The translations under genes were made by a program, and so were the position numbers. A model generated the notes under the pieces. It did not search any database. It was not told the origin of the DNA and worked only from the letters and a program-made list of their open reading frames with translations. Shown here in pieces: positions 17,101 to 24,469 of a stretch of 64,000 bases of DNA. The DNA comes from Rhodospirillales bacterium (GTDB lineage: Bacteria > Pseudomonadota > Alphaproteobacteria > Micavibrionales > Micavibrionaceae): assembly GCA_020638175.1 (NCBI GenBank), contig JACKJA010000002.1, positions 1,116,001 to 1,180,000 of the forward strand. The letters are read 5' to 3'. Position 1 is the first letter of the stretch; every line of letters begins with the position of its first letter.

Positions 17101-17187
17101 GGCGGCCCCTTTCTTTTTTTTTGCATGCGTGCCACTATTAATAGTCCTGTGACGTCATTAAATCCACCATAAAGAAACGAAAATACA

Positions 17188-17448
17188 ATGCCGGATATCG
17201 AAATTTATACGACCCAGAGTTGCCCGTATTGCGTCAAGGCCAAGCAGCTTCTTGACCGGAAAGGCGTGAAATATAAGGAAAACCGCCTGTCTTTTCATGA
17301 CGCCGACGCAATGGCGGCCATGATTAAACGGGCGGGGGGCCGCCGGACCGTGCCGCAAATCTTTATCGGTGAAACGCATGTCGGCGGCTGCGATGATTTA
17401 TATGCGCTGGAAAGCGCCGGAAAACTGGACGGGATGTTAGCGAAATGA
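17188..17448 (+). CDS. grxC: Glutaredoxin 3
   Basis: An 86-residue dithiol glutaredoxin. The active site is Q-S-C-P-Y-C-V-K-A-K; the cis-proline and glutathione-binding part R-R-T-V-P-Q-I-F-I-G and the G-G-C-D-D-L-Y-A-L end match GrxC closely. It reduces protein disulfides and mixed disulfides with glutathione in the cytoplasm. Its last four bases overlap the start of the nitrilase gene (ATGA), so the two are translationally coupled. Confidence 0.95.
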   Translation: MPDIEIYTTQSCPYCVKAKQLLDRKGVKYKENRLSFHDADAMAAMIKRAGGRRTVPQIFIGETHVGGCDDLYALESAGKLDGMLAK

Positions 17449-18275
17449 GTGATGTGTTGAAGACAGCCTGCATCCAGATGAATAGCAGCCCGGATGTCGA
17501 GGAAAATCTGAAAGTGGCCGAAGTGATGGTCAGCGAAGCCGCGGCGCAGGGCGCTAAACTGATCTGCACCCCGGAAAATACCGACTTCATGTGCGCGCGT
17601 CCCGAAGAAAAGCGCGCGCTGGCGGTGCCGGAAAGCAACCATCCGGCTTTATCCCTGTTTGCGGGGCTGGCAAAGGAACAAGGCGTCTGGATTCTGGCTG
17701 GGTCGTTGACGGTCAAGGAGCCGGAGGAAGAAAAATTTCACAATCGTTCTTATCTGTTCAATGATAAGGGCGACATTGTTGCTAAATACGACAAAATCCA
17801 CATGTTCGATGTTGATTTGCCGACCGGGGAAAGCTTTCGGGAAAGCAAGGCCGCGCAGCCGGGCGAAACGGCGGTTCTGGCGCAAACGCCATGGGGCGGG
17901 CTGGGGCTGAGCATTTGTTACGATGTGCGCTTTGCAGCGCTTTACCGGACGCTGGCTCAGGCCGGGGCGAAAATTCTGGCCGTGCCGGCGGCTTTTGCCG
18001 TTCCGACCGGGAAAGTGCACTGGGAAATATTGCTGCGCGCCCGTGCCATCGAAACCGGAAGCTATGTTCTGGCTCCCGGACAATGCGGTACGCACGCCGG
18101 GGGACGTACCACGTATGGCCATTCGCTCATTATCAATCCGTGGGGTGAAATTATTGCTCAGGCCGGGGATGAGCCGTGCATGATCCTGGCTGATCTTGAT
18201 ATGGACATGGTCGAAAAAACCCGTGCGGGCCTTCCATCTTTACGGCATGACCGCGATTTTACTCTAAATCAGTAA
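17445..18275 (+). CDS. Carbon-nitrogen hydrolase, Nit1/deaminated-glutathione-amidase-like
   Basis: A 276-residue nitrilase-superfamily amidase with the complete E-K-C triad: Glu in C-T-P-E-N-T-D, Lys in Y-D-K-I-H-M-F-D and Cys in L-S-I-C-Y-D-V-R-F. The sequence is closest in look to the Nit1 branch, whose members hydrolyse deaminated glutathione as metabolite repair. Coupling to glutaredoxin fits a glutathione role but does not prove the substrate. Its 3' end overlaps the convergent XRE gene by 12 bases. Confidence 0.88.
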   Translation: MSDVLKTACIQMNSSPDVEENLKVAEVMVSEAAAQGAKLICTPENTDFMCARPEEKRALAVPESNHPALSLFAGLAKEQGVWILAGSLTVKEPEEEKFHNRSYLFNDKGDIVAKYDKIHMFDVDLPTGESFRESKAAQPGETAVLAQTPWGGLGLSICYDVRFAALYRTLAQAGAKILAVPAAFAVPTGKVHWEILLRARAIETGSYVLAPGQCGTHAGGRTTYGHSLIINPWGEIIAQAGDEPCMILADLDMDMVEKTRAGLPSLRHDRDFTLNQ

Positions 18276-18590
18276 TCCCACCGGGACTTCCAGCGCATCG
18301 GCCAGCGCCTTGATGGCGTTGACAGAACCATCCTTGCGTCCACGTTCGATCTCGGTCAGGTAAGGACGGGACAGCCCGGCGGCTTCCGCCAGTTCAGCCT
18401 GCGTCAGCCCCCGGTGCTTGCGGATCAGCTTGACCGGGCTTTCGTTGCCAGCATGAATGAGATCAAGCAACGCATCGGGCAGTGCGGCATTATCGTTTTC
18501 CGCGCCGGGCAGGGTTGTCATGCTCCGGTATTCGTGCAAAGGCACCAGCATATAGGGCTTGCCTTGGATGTGAAGAAGATCGTGCTGCAT
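18264..18590 (-). CDS. XRE-family helix-turn-helix regulator
   Basis: A 108-residue protein. The C-terminal half is a canonical Cro/CI-type HTH: L-T-Q-A-E-L-A-E-A-A-G-L-S-R-P-Y-L-T-E-I-E-R-G-R-K-D-G, then a helix ending in L-E-V-P-V-G-L-L-I. The N-terminal 45 residues (G-K-P-Y-M-L-V-P-L-H-E-Y-R) resemble the N-terminus of some antitoxins, but no toxin gene is adjacent. An imperfect palindrome upstream at 18620-18652 could be its own operator. Confidence 0.88.
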   Translation of the reverse strand: MQHDLLHIQGKPYMLVPLHEYRSMTTLPGAENDNAALPDALLDLIHAGNESPVKLIRKHRGLTQAELAEAAGLSRPYLTEIERGRKDGSVNAIKALADALEVPVGLLI

Positions 18591-18619
18591 GGGAAACCTC
18601 GCATATAAGAAACAATGTC

Positions 18620-18652
18620 ACAAAAAGAAACATAGCATGTTTTTTCTTTTGT
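18620..18652. promoter_or_regulatory. Candidate operator for the XRE regulator
   Basis: ACAAAAAGAAACAT (18620-18633) faces ATGTTTTTTCTTTTGT (18637-18652) as an imperfect inverted repeat in the promoter region, 30-60 bases upstream of the XRE start. A second AGAAACA occurs at 18608-18614. Autoregulation is inferred from position only. Confidence 0.35.
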
Positions 18653-18750
18653 CAAAAGCTGTTATCCTTTCGGTAAGATTTTCCCGCTACACTCGTGAGC
18701 GGTAGGGGCTTTCGCTCCGTTTGTTCCGAATGATAAATGTGGCCAGATAA

Positions 18751-19839
18751 ATGACGGTTCATAACGGCGACGCAGCGCTTCTGGCTGCGAAACCCAGCAA
18801 AACGAATAGACTTAGCCGCTTTTTGCGTTTGTTTACGCTGCCTGAATATTTGATGCTGGCGTTTGTACTCCTGTATGTGGGGGGGAGTTATTGGCTGGCG
18901 GCCTCCGCCGGATTTTCCGATCGCTTTCAGCTTCTTCTTTACGGCAAATCCGTGCGGCTTGTGACGTTTCTGGTTGCGGTTACGGTCTTTGGCGGCCGGG
19001 CGTATTATGTGATGTTCAAAATCCGCCCCCGACACCTGACCCGCTTTTTGATTAATGATGTAAAAGCGTTCTTTACGGTGGAGCGATTATGGCGGGCTCT
19101 GCCGGTTTTTGTTTGTTTCACGCTGTTTTTGGGCGCATTTACCAGTATGAAAAGCATGATCCCGGTTTTTCACGCCTATAGCTGGGACCCGTTTTTTTAT
19201 GAGCTTGATCGTATCCTGCATTTCGGTATAGACCCGTGGCGGATTCTACAGCCGGTTATGGGCTATGCCCCGGTAACCTTTGTCGTAAACGTGATTTACA
19301 ATATCTGGTTTGCCGTCATGTTTTCCGTGTTGTACTGGCAGCTTTTCTCGCTGCGCGATCCGCAATTGCGGCTCCAGTTTTTTTATACGTATTTTCTGTC
19401 ATGGGCGCTGAACGGGACGTTGCTGGCGGTTTTGTTTTCTTCCGCCGGTCCGTGCTTTTTCGGTGATGTCGTGACCGGGGCGAACCCGTACGAACCGTTG
19501 ATGGCCTACCTGAATCAGACCAACGAGCACATTCCGATCTGGGCGGTCACCACACAGGCTGGTTTGTGGGAAAGCTATCAGAGTTCGACCACGGGAATCG
19601 GGTCAGGTATATCGGCGATGCCCAGTATGCACGTTTCGCTGGCGTTTCTCTTTTTCCTCGTCGGGCTGCGGACGCATAAATGGGTGGCGATCGGGCTGGG
19701 GATATTCTTTGCTGTTATCCTTCTCGGCTCGATACACCTTGCCTGGCACTACGCGGTCGACGGATACCTGTCGATCATAACGACATGGTTTATCTGGCGC
19801 TCATCGGGCTGGTTGGTCCGCAAGACGATGCCTGCTTAG
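18751..19839 (+). CDS. PAP2-superfamily membrane phosphatase/transferase
   Basis: A 362-residue polytopic membrane protein with about seven or more hydrophobic helices. The C-terminal half carries the PAP2 motifs A-M-P-S-M-H-V-S and H-L-A-W-H-Y-A-V-D-G (catalytic histidines). The arrangement with the motifs late in a long membrane protein is like inositol-phosphorylceramide-synthase-type PAP2 proteins. Likely acts on a lipid phosphate in the membrane; substrate unknown. Convergent with the FTR1 gene, 15 bases apart. Confidence 0.85.
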   Translation: MTVHNGDAALLAAKPSKTNRLSRFLRLFTLPEYLMLAFVLLYVGGSYWLAASAGFSDRFQLLLYGKSVRLVTFLVAVTVFGGRAYYVMFKIRPRHLTRFLINDVKAFFTVERLWRALPVFVCFTLFLGAFTSMKSMIPVFHAYSWDPFFYELDRILHFGIDPWRILQPVMGYAPVTFVVNVIYNIWFAVMFSVLYWQLFSLRDPQLRLQFFYTYFLSWALNGTLLAVLFSSAGPCFFGDVVTGANPYEPLMAYLNQTNEHIPIWAVTTQAGLWESYQSSTTGIGSGISAMPSMHVSLAFLFFLVGLRTHKWVAIGLGIFFAVILLGSIHLAWHYAVDGYLSIITTWFIWRSSGWLVRKTMPA

Positions 19840-19854
19840 ACCGACCCCGCCGCT

Positions 19855-20652
19855 TTATTCAGCCGCCGTCATTGCCGGCCGTGAAAAGATCTTGTCCCGG
19901 ATAAAGGAGAGACCCAGCCATCCGCAAGGCACGGCCAGCATGCTGTAACTCATGATCTGCGCATAGATATTCGGATTGTTGGGATCGAAAACCTCGGTGG
20001 CCATATGAACGGCGAAATTGCCGTCGGCGCCAATAAACGGCAGGGCACTGCCTTCGGACAACTCATGAACGCCGAGAATGAAAAGGTGAACGGCAAACAA
20101 AACAAGGAACAAACCGGTCACTTGCATGAACAGCTTCAGATTGATGTTCTTGCTCTGTGACATCCACAGTAAGCCGATCAGGCCCACCATGCTAAAGCCG
20201 AGCAGGGCACCGGCCACGGTCGTATACAGCGATTGATAGGATGTCATGGCCCCCAGCATCAAAGCCATTTCCATGCCCTCGCGGGCAACCATCAGGGTCA
20301 CAAAGACAAAAATGCCAAAAGCAGCCGCATATCCGCCTTTTATAGCTTTGCGCTCAAGATTGTCCGTAATGCTTTTGCCAATATTCTTGGCGGACACCAT
20401 AATCATAACCGTCAGGGACGCAACCAGCACGCCGGCACTAATAGCCAGAACGCCCTCCATCAGCGGGTCTTGCGCCAGATCCTTGATGTGCCATCCCGTA
20501 GTGGCGCTAATCAGGACTGCGACAAAAACGCCGGCCCACGCCGGAGTCATCAGGTTCTGGCGACCTGTTTTCGCCAAATAAGCCATGGTAATGGCGACAA
20601 CCAGGAACATTTCCAGCCCTTCGCGGAAAGTAATGACCAATGTCTCAAGCAT
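19855..20652 (-). CDS. FTR1-family high-affinity iron permease
   Basis: A 265-residue membrane protein of the FTR1/EfeU family with seven predicted helices. Both iron-binding R-E-G-x-E motifs are present: F-R-E-G-L-E (residues 9-14) and A-R-E-G-M-E (about 124-129). It should import ferric iron after oxidation. No EfeO, EfeB or ferroxidase partner is adjacent, so the permease is an orphan here. A Fur-like box lies 30-50 bases upstream. Confidence 0.92.
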   Translation of the reverse strand: MLETLVITFREGLEMFLVVAITMAYLAKTGRQNLMTPAWAGVFVAVLISATTGWHIKDLAQDPLMEGVLAISAGVLVASLTVMIMVSAKNIGKSITDNLERKAIKGGYAAAFGIFVFVTLMVAREGMEMALMLGAMTSYQSLYTTVAGALLGFSMVGLIGLLWMSQSKNINLKLFMQVTGLFLVLFAVHLFILGVHELSEGSALPFIGADGNFAVHMATEVFDPNNPNIYAQIMSYSMLAVPCGWLGLSFIRDKIFSRPAMTAAE

Positions 20653-20683
20653 TTCAGAACCTCATAATGCCGTTTGTTTTGTT

Positions 20684-20702
20684 GAGAATGATTTTCACTT
20701 AC
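20684..20702. promoter_or_regulatory. Fur-like box upstream of the FTR1 gene
   Basis: GAGAATGATTTTCACTTAC resembles the Fur consensus (GATAATGATAATCATTATC), with the AATGAT-x-x-TCA core conserved. Its place just upstream of an iron permease supports iron regulation. Match judged by eye only. Confidence 0.5.
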
Positions 20703-20775
20703 GTGTAATAGTTGATTTAAATGTGCATGACAAGAGTGAATTTAAAAACGTGGAATTTTATGCTAATCAATTTAC

Positions 20776-21432
20776 ATGATGAATAAGAGCGATTTGAAAA
20801 CATATAGTTACGGACCGGTTTCGGGGGGCGAGCCCCGGCAGATGGTGATCTTGCTGCACGGACTGGGGGCCGATGGTCAGGATTTGATTGGGCTGGCCCC
20901 GGAGCTGGCGCCATCCTTGCCGGACGCTGTGTTTTTATCGCCGGATGCGCCGTTCCCCTGCGATATGGCTCCGATGGGCCGCCAGTGGTTCTCGCTGCAG
21001 GAATGGACTCCCGAATCGATTCTGGCTGGTGTGCGTCAGGCCGCCCCGATCCTGCAGGACTATATAAAGCGGCAACTTGATAAATATAACCTGACGGCGG
21101 ACCGTCTGGCGCTTCTGGGGTTTTCACAAGGTACGATGATGAGCCTTTATGTAGGGCCGCGCTATCCCGATAAAATCGCCGGGATTGTCGGTTATTCCGG
21201 GGCGCTGGTCGCCGATGCGGATACCGATTCGGATATTTTGCACAAGGTACCTGTCTATCTGGCGCATGGTGACGCCGATCCCGTTGTTCCGGTACAGGCT
21301 TATTATCATGCCTTTGACCGTCTTGAAAAAGCCGGGTTTGATGTTACCGGGAATGTCTTTTCAGGGCTTCCTCATGGTATAAACGGAGAAGGGTTAGCCG
21401 CCGCACAGGCTTTTTTGCAGCGCATTTTTTAG
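20776..21432 (+). CDS. Carboxylesterase/phospholipase, alpha/beta hydrolase
   Basis: A 218-residue cytosolic serine hydrolase of the YpfH / acyl-protein-thioesterase-like family. Motifs: L-L-H-G-L-G-A-D-G-Q-D-L (oxyanion region), nucleophile elbow G-F-S-Q-G-T-M, catalytic Asp in G-D-A-D-P-V-V-P and His in L-P-H-G-I. Length is typical. Two adjacent ATGs (20776, 20779) are possible starts. It is transcribed divergently from the FTR1 gene. Natural ester substrate unknown. Confidence 0.9.
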   Translation: MMNKSDLKTYSYGPVSGGEPRQMVILLHGLGADGQDLIGLAPELAPSLPDAVFLSPDAPFPCDMAPMGRQWFSLQEWTPESILAGVRQAAPILQDYIKRQLDKYNLTADRLALLGFSQGTMMSLYVGPRYPDKIAGIVGYSGALVADADTDSDILHKVPVYLAHGDADPVVPVQAYYHAFDRLEKAGFDVTGNVFSGLPHGINGEGLAAAQAFLQRIF

Positions 21433-21582
21433 CAATATTTCATTAATTTCTGCAATTTTATTTCCGTAATTCATTGTTTTTTGTAATAAACGCAATGTTT
21501 TTTGCAGTGCTCCATAGAATCTTGTTGTGATTTCCTAGGTAAATTCGACCAAATCCGGTACAATATAGGTAATGAGAATGGC

Positions 21583-21620
21583 GAAGCCTTCTTTGCGTAT
21601 TTTGGAATCCCGAAGGCTTC
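21583..21620 (+). promoter_or_regulatory. 5' leader hairpin before the HNH gene
   Basis: GAAGCCTTC (21583-21591) and GAAGGCTTC (21612-21620) form a perfect nine-base-pair stem with a 20-base loop, 41 bases before the HNH start. The 229-base gap 21433-21661 otherwise shows only AT-rich sequence and a TACAAT at about 21559 that could be a -10. Role unknown. Confidence 0.35.
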
Positions 21621-21661
21621 CACCGCCGCCAGCGGTTGAACAGGAAGGAGCAGGGTAGACG

Positions 21662-22234
21662 ATGAATGCGATAACATCACTGGAGCAATGTCCGGCGCTG
21701 ATCCTGAACGCGGACTACAGGCCGCTCAGCTACTTTCCGTTGTCAACATGGTCATGGCAGGATGCGATCAAGGCGATTTTTCGCGGATCCGTAGTGGTGG
21801 TTTCGGAATATGAACAAGTGGTGCGGTCGCCATCGCATGAAATGAGACTGCCAAGCGTGTTGGCATTGAAGGAATACATACCCAATGGAAAGCGTGCACC
21901 GGCTTTTACGCGCTTTAATGTGTTCTTGCGCGATTCGTTCCGGTGCCAGTATTGCGGCGATAAATTCAAGGCCCAGCAATTAACGTTTGATCACGTTGTG
22001 CCGCGCTCGAAAGGGGGGCGCACCAGCTGGGACAACATAGTTACGGCGTGTCAGACTTGCAACCTGACCAAGGGAGACCGAATGCCTGATGTGTGCCATA
22101 TGCACCCGATGATGGAGCCGAGGCAACCTGACCTCTTTGAACTCCAGGCACACGGCAAAAAGTTTCCCCCCAATTTTCTGCACAGAAGCTGGGGGGATTT
22201 TCTTTATTGGGACACCGAATTGGTGGACCAGTAA
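21662..22234 (+). CDS. HNH endonuclease family protein
   Basis: A 190-residue protein conserved in alphaproteobacteria. After an N-terminal domain (L-I-L-N-A-D-Y-R-P-L-S-Y-F-P-L) comes the HNH motif: C-Q-Y-C-G-D, D-H-V-V-P-R-S-K-G-G, W-D-N-I-V and A-C-Q-T-C-N-L-T-K-G-D. The four cysteines bind structural zinc and the D-H / N / N-x-x-K residues form the beta-beta-alpha-metal site. No restriction or phage genes flank it, so a housekeeping DNA role seems likelier than defence. Confidence 0.9.
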   Translation: MNAITSLEQCPALILNADYRPLSYFPLSTWSWQDAIKAIFRGSVVVVSEYEQVVRSPSHEMRLPSVLALKEYIPNGKRAPAFTRFNVFLRDSFRCQYCGDKFKAQQLTFDHVVPRSKGGRTSWDNIVTACQTCNLTKGDRMPDVCHMHPMMEPRQPDLFELQAHGKKFPPNFLHRSWGDFLYWDTELVDQ

Positions 22235-22305
22235 GGGCCGAACCGGATGAAGCCCCTGCACGGGCTCCGGGCGGTCTAAACAAAGACCAAACAAAGGAGG
22301 TTGTC

Positions 22306-22659
22306 ATGTTTGGAAGTACTTTGGAAGTTGGAGGAAAGAAAGACCTTATGGGCGCTTTTCTCTTTTATCTGACGCATCTTGTTCTGCTGGTCGGTCTGTC
22401 GACTGTTCTTGTCCACTTTTTGGGCATGGTCGGCATAGTCGATGGTGGCGGCTCGGTGTTTGACGGCGGTCATGTTCATACCGTGATCGGCTCGTTGTTT
22501 GTCCTTTATCTGGGCGGCACGATCCTTCACAAAAAAGATCTGACCAGTGACATGATGTCCGTCATCATCGTTAGTGCCGGTATCTATCTGGCATGGACGA
22601 CCGGCGTTATGCTCGGCCTTGTGCCGATTGCGCTGTTGACCACGATGGGCAAGAAATAG
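22306..22659 (+). CDS. Three-helix membrane protein, unknown
   Basis: A 117-residue protein started at 22306 because AAAGGAGG lies at 22293-22300; a longer frame from 22207 would add 33 proline/alanine-rich residues with no site. Three hydrophobic segments (about 18-45, 60-75, 84-110) are separated by short loops, one with G-G-H-V-H. I do not recognise the family. A good terminator follows 28 bases after the stop, so it is a transcription unit of its own or the end of the HNH unit. Confidence 0.7.
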   Translation: MFGSTLEVGGKKDLMGAFLFYLTHLVLLVGLSTVLVHFLGMVGIVDGGGSVFDGGHVHTVIGSLFVLYLGGTILHKKDLTSDMMSVIIVSAGIYLAWTTGVMLGLVPIALLTTMGKK

Positions 22660-22687
22660 CTCCGTCAGGATAAATAACGAAGATCAG

Positions 22688-22721
22688 AGAAGCCGGGGAT
22701 GTTGTCTCCGGCTTTTCTTTT
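22688..22721 (+). terminator. Intrinsic terminator after the three-helix protein gene
   Basis: AGCCGGGGA (22691-22699) pairs with TCTCCGGCT (22705-22713), one G-U pair, extended by A-T pairs, and is followed by TTTCTTTT. Confidence 0.85.
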
Positions 22722-22820
22722 ATCTCTAGATTCACTGTATCCCGCAGAAAAGCTTGACTTATGGGTTGTTAATACGGTAAATGGGCGTCTTGCAATCATG
22801 GTTTTTCTGAGGAGCCCGAC

Positions 22821-22943
22821 ATGTTCGACGACCTATTCGATTTTGGTAAACAACGCAGCCTGAAACAATCTGTCGGGTTTTATATCTTTTATGGCACTGT
22901 TTTTCTTGGGTTTTCCGGGCTTTTAAAGCTTCTTGGCGTTTAG
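22821..22943 (+). CDS. 40-residue small membrane protein
   Basis: A short ORF, M-F-D-D-L-F-D-F-G-K-Q-R-S-L-K then Q-S-V-G-F-Y-I-F-Y-G-T-V-F-L-G-F, ending G-L-L-K-L-L-G-V. GAGGAG sits about nine bases before the ATG. An acidic/aromatic start, a basic patch and one transmembrane helix make it look like a real small membrane protein rather than chance. Its 3' end overlaps the convergent dsbB gene by 21 bases. Function unknown. Confidence 0.6.
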   Translation: MFDDLFDFGKQRSLKQSVGFYIFYGTVFLGFSGLLKLLGV

Positions 22944-23459
22944 CAAAAGCCAGCCGCTCAGGCCGCAGCCGATGGCAAATCCCATCGACAAAAGGGCATT
23001 GTAACCGGCCATCGAAATCCCGAACATTTCCCAGGGAATCCGGTCGCATGGCACGGACGGCGTTGATTCAATCTGCGCCAGAATATCCTTGGCGTCGCCG
23101 CTGAACGCCCCGCCGCGGCACCCCTCCAGAAAAGATGTCCACCAGTGCTGCTCTACCCCGACATGATAGGATGCGATGATACCGCCGCACAGGAAAACAA
23201 AACTGCTGGCGAACACCAGCGCCGGGATCAGGGCAGGGGCTTTGCCGGTCTTGATCGCCCACAACCCCGTTCCGCCCAGAAGGATTATCAGGGCATAGGG
23301 AACCCGCTGGAAGAGACACAGGATACAGGGCTGCAGGCCAAAGCCGTATTGCGTGGTGTAAGCCGCGCCGAGTGAAAGCAGGGCCACAAAAACAAGGCCA
23401 CTAAAAATAATCAACGGCGTGGTTAAAAGTAGATGAGCAAATCCAGTTATAGACTTCAT
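22923..23459 (-). CDS. dsbB: Disulfide bond formation protein B family
   Basis: A 178-residue, four-helix inner-membrane protein that reoxidises the periplasmic disulfide catalyst and passes electrons to quinone. The first redox pair is C45-I-L-C48, inside the typical G-L-Q-P-C-I-L-C-L-F-Q-R-V-P-Y segment. Further periplasmic-loop cysteines are in F-L-E-G-C-R-G-G and S-V-P-C-D-R-I. The Q-R-x-P arginine that contacts quinone is present. It could support folding of the many Cys-containing secreted proteins encoded downstream. Stop overlaps a 40-codon gene. Confidence 0.9.
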   Translation of the reverse strand: MKSITGFAHLLLTTPLIIFSGLVFVALLSLGAAYTTQYGFGLQPCILCLFQRVPYALIILLGGTGLWAIKTGKAPALIPALVFASSFVFLCGGIIASYHVGVEQHWWTSFLEGCRGGAFSGDAKDILAQIESTPSVPCDRIPWEMFGISMAGYNALLSMGFAIGCGLSGWLLLNAKKL

Positions 23460-23468
23460 AACAACCTC

Positions 23469-24095
23469 TTACAGGAATGATTTAATCGTTTCCTTTACGA
23501 TGTCAAAGGCTTCCGGCCCAAAAATAATCACGGCCCCGACCAGCATCGTTACCCACGCCATGCCGATAATCGCCCCGACCAGCGTCGCCAGACCATCGCG
23601 CATCAGTGTTCCGACCGCCATCAGGGCTATCCCCAGACTGGGAACGGTGTTGGTCAGGGGCACAGGCACACAAACGGCCAGCGCCATCAATAGTCCCAGA
23701 AATCCGAAAAAGCATGACGGGCCGTTTTGGGTAATCCATCCCATCCGTGGTTTTGTTAAGAGTTCCAAGCGCTTAAGCCACGGCAGCATGGCGTCGATTA
23801 ATCCCTCGATTTTGGTCCGTGGCAGGGCGCTTTGCCGCAGTTTTTCCGGCAGCCAGATCGTGTGACGTCCAATGACCTGCTGGGCCGTCAACAGCAAAAG
23901 CGGCGTTGCCAGGGCGATATTGATGCCCGGCGGCACAGGGATCGGCAGGGCCATCGGCGCGGCAAATAACAGCAAGACGGCACCGAATCCGCGTTCGTGG
24001 AGCTGCTCCAGCAATGTGCCCAGCCGGACATCATCCCCCGACAGGGAATGTTTCAGGTCGGTCATCAACTGCGAAAGGGATCGAATTTCACTCAT
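23469..24095 (-). CDS. exoD: ExoD family protein
   Basis: A 208-residue membrane protein of the ExoD family, first described for exopolysaccharide production in rhizobia but biochemically undefined. Features: an N-terminal helix (S-L-S-Q-L-M-T-D-L), F-A-A-P-M-A-L-P-I-P-V-P-P-G, and a later A-V-C-V-P-V-P-L-T-N-T-V-P-S-L-G repeat of the same type. It precedes dsbB by nine bases on the same strand, so the two are probably co-transcribed. Confidence 0.88.
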   Translation of the reverse strand: MSEIRSLSQLMTDLKHSLSGDDVRLGTLLEQLHERGFGAVLLLFAAPMALPIPVPPGINIALATPLLLLTAQQVIGRHTIWLPEKLRQSALPRTKIEGLIDAMLPWLKRLELLTKPRMGWITQNGPSCFFGFLGLLMALAVCVPVPLTNTVPSLGIALMAVGTLMRDGLATLVGAIIGMAWVTMLVGAVIIFGPEAFDIVKETIKSFL

Positions 24096-24469
24096 AAAGC
24101 CTCGCCGGATTAATTTGTCTGAACCCTATCTGCAAATATTCCGGCCTGCAATCCTTACTTATTGAAATAAAGGATAAAATTAATGTGGATGAGTTTGCGG
24201 GCGGGCTTGTTAAGAGGCGAATCGGGATGCTAGCTTGACCGCATGCTAAAGAAATACCCCGTGAGCCGAAGGATTCGGTGTCGCATATTATCAATTTGGT
24301 AAGGTTTTTTTGGAATAATTAGGATTGTATCCGTGTGACTGCCGTTAAGCGGCGTAAGGAAATAGCCGGACTTGATATCACTCGGCAATAAGAACAATCC
24401 GCGCAAAAAAGCCCGGCCATACGGATAAAAGACCATGGGGAAGCGAGAGAGATTAGGGGAAACCTTCGT
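24096..24469. promoter_or_regulatory. Upstream region of the fibre operon
   Basis: 374 bases between exoD and the giant fibre gene, noticeably AT-richer than its flanks. No credible ORF. It must hold the divergent promoters. A small CCGAA-GGA-TTCGG hairpin lies at about 24266-24278, and the ribosome binding site AGGGGAA (24455-24461) stands eight bases before the fibre ATG. I see no clear -35/-10 pair or operator. Confidence 0.4.
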
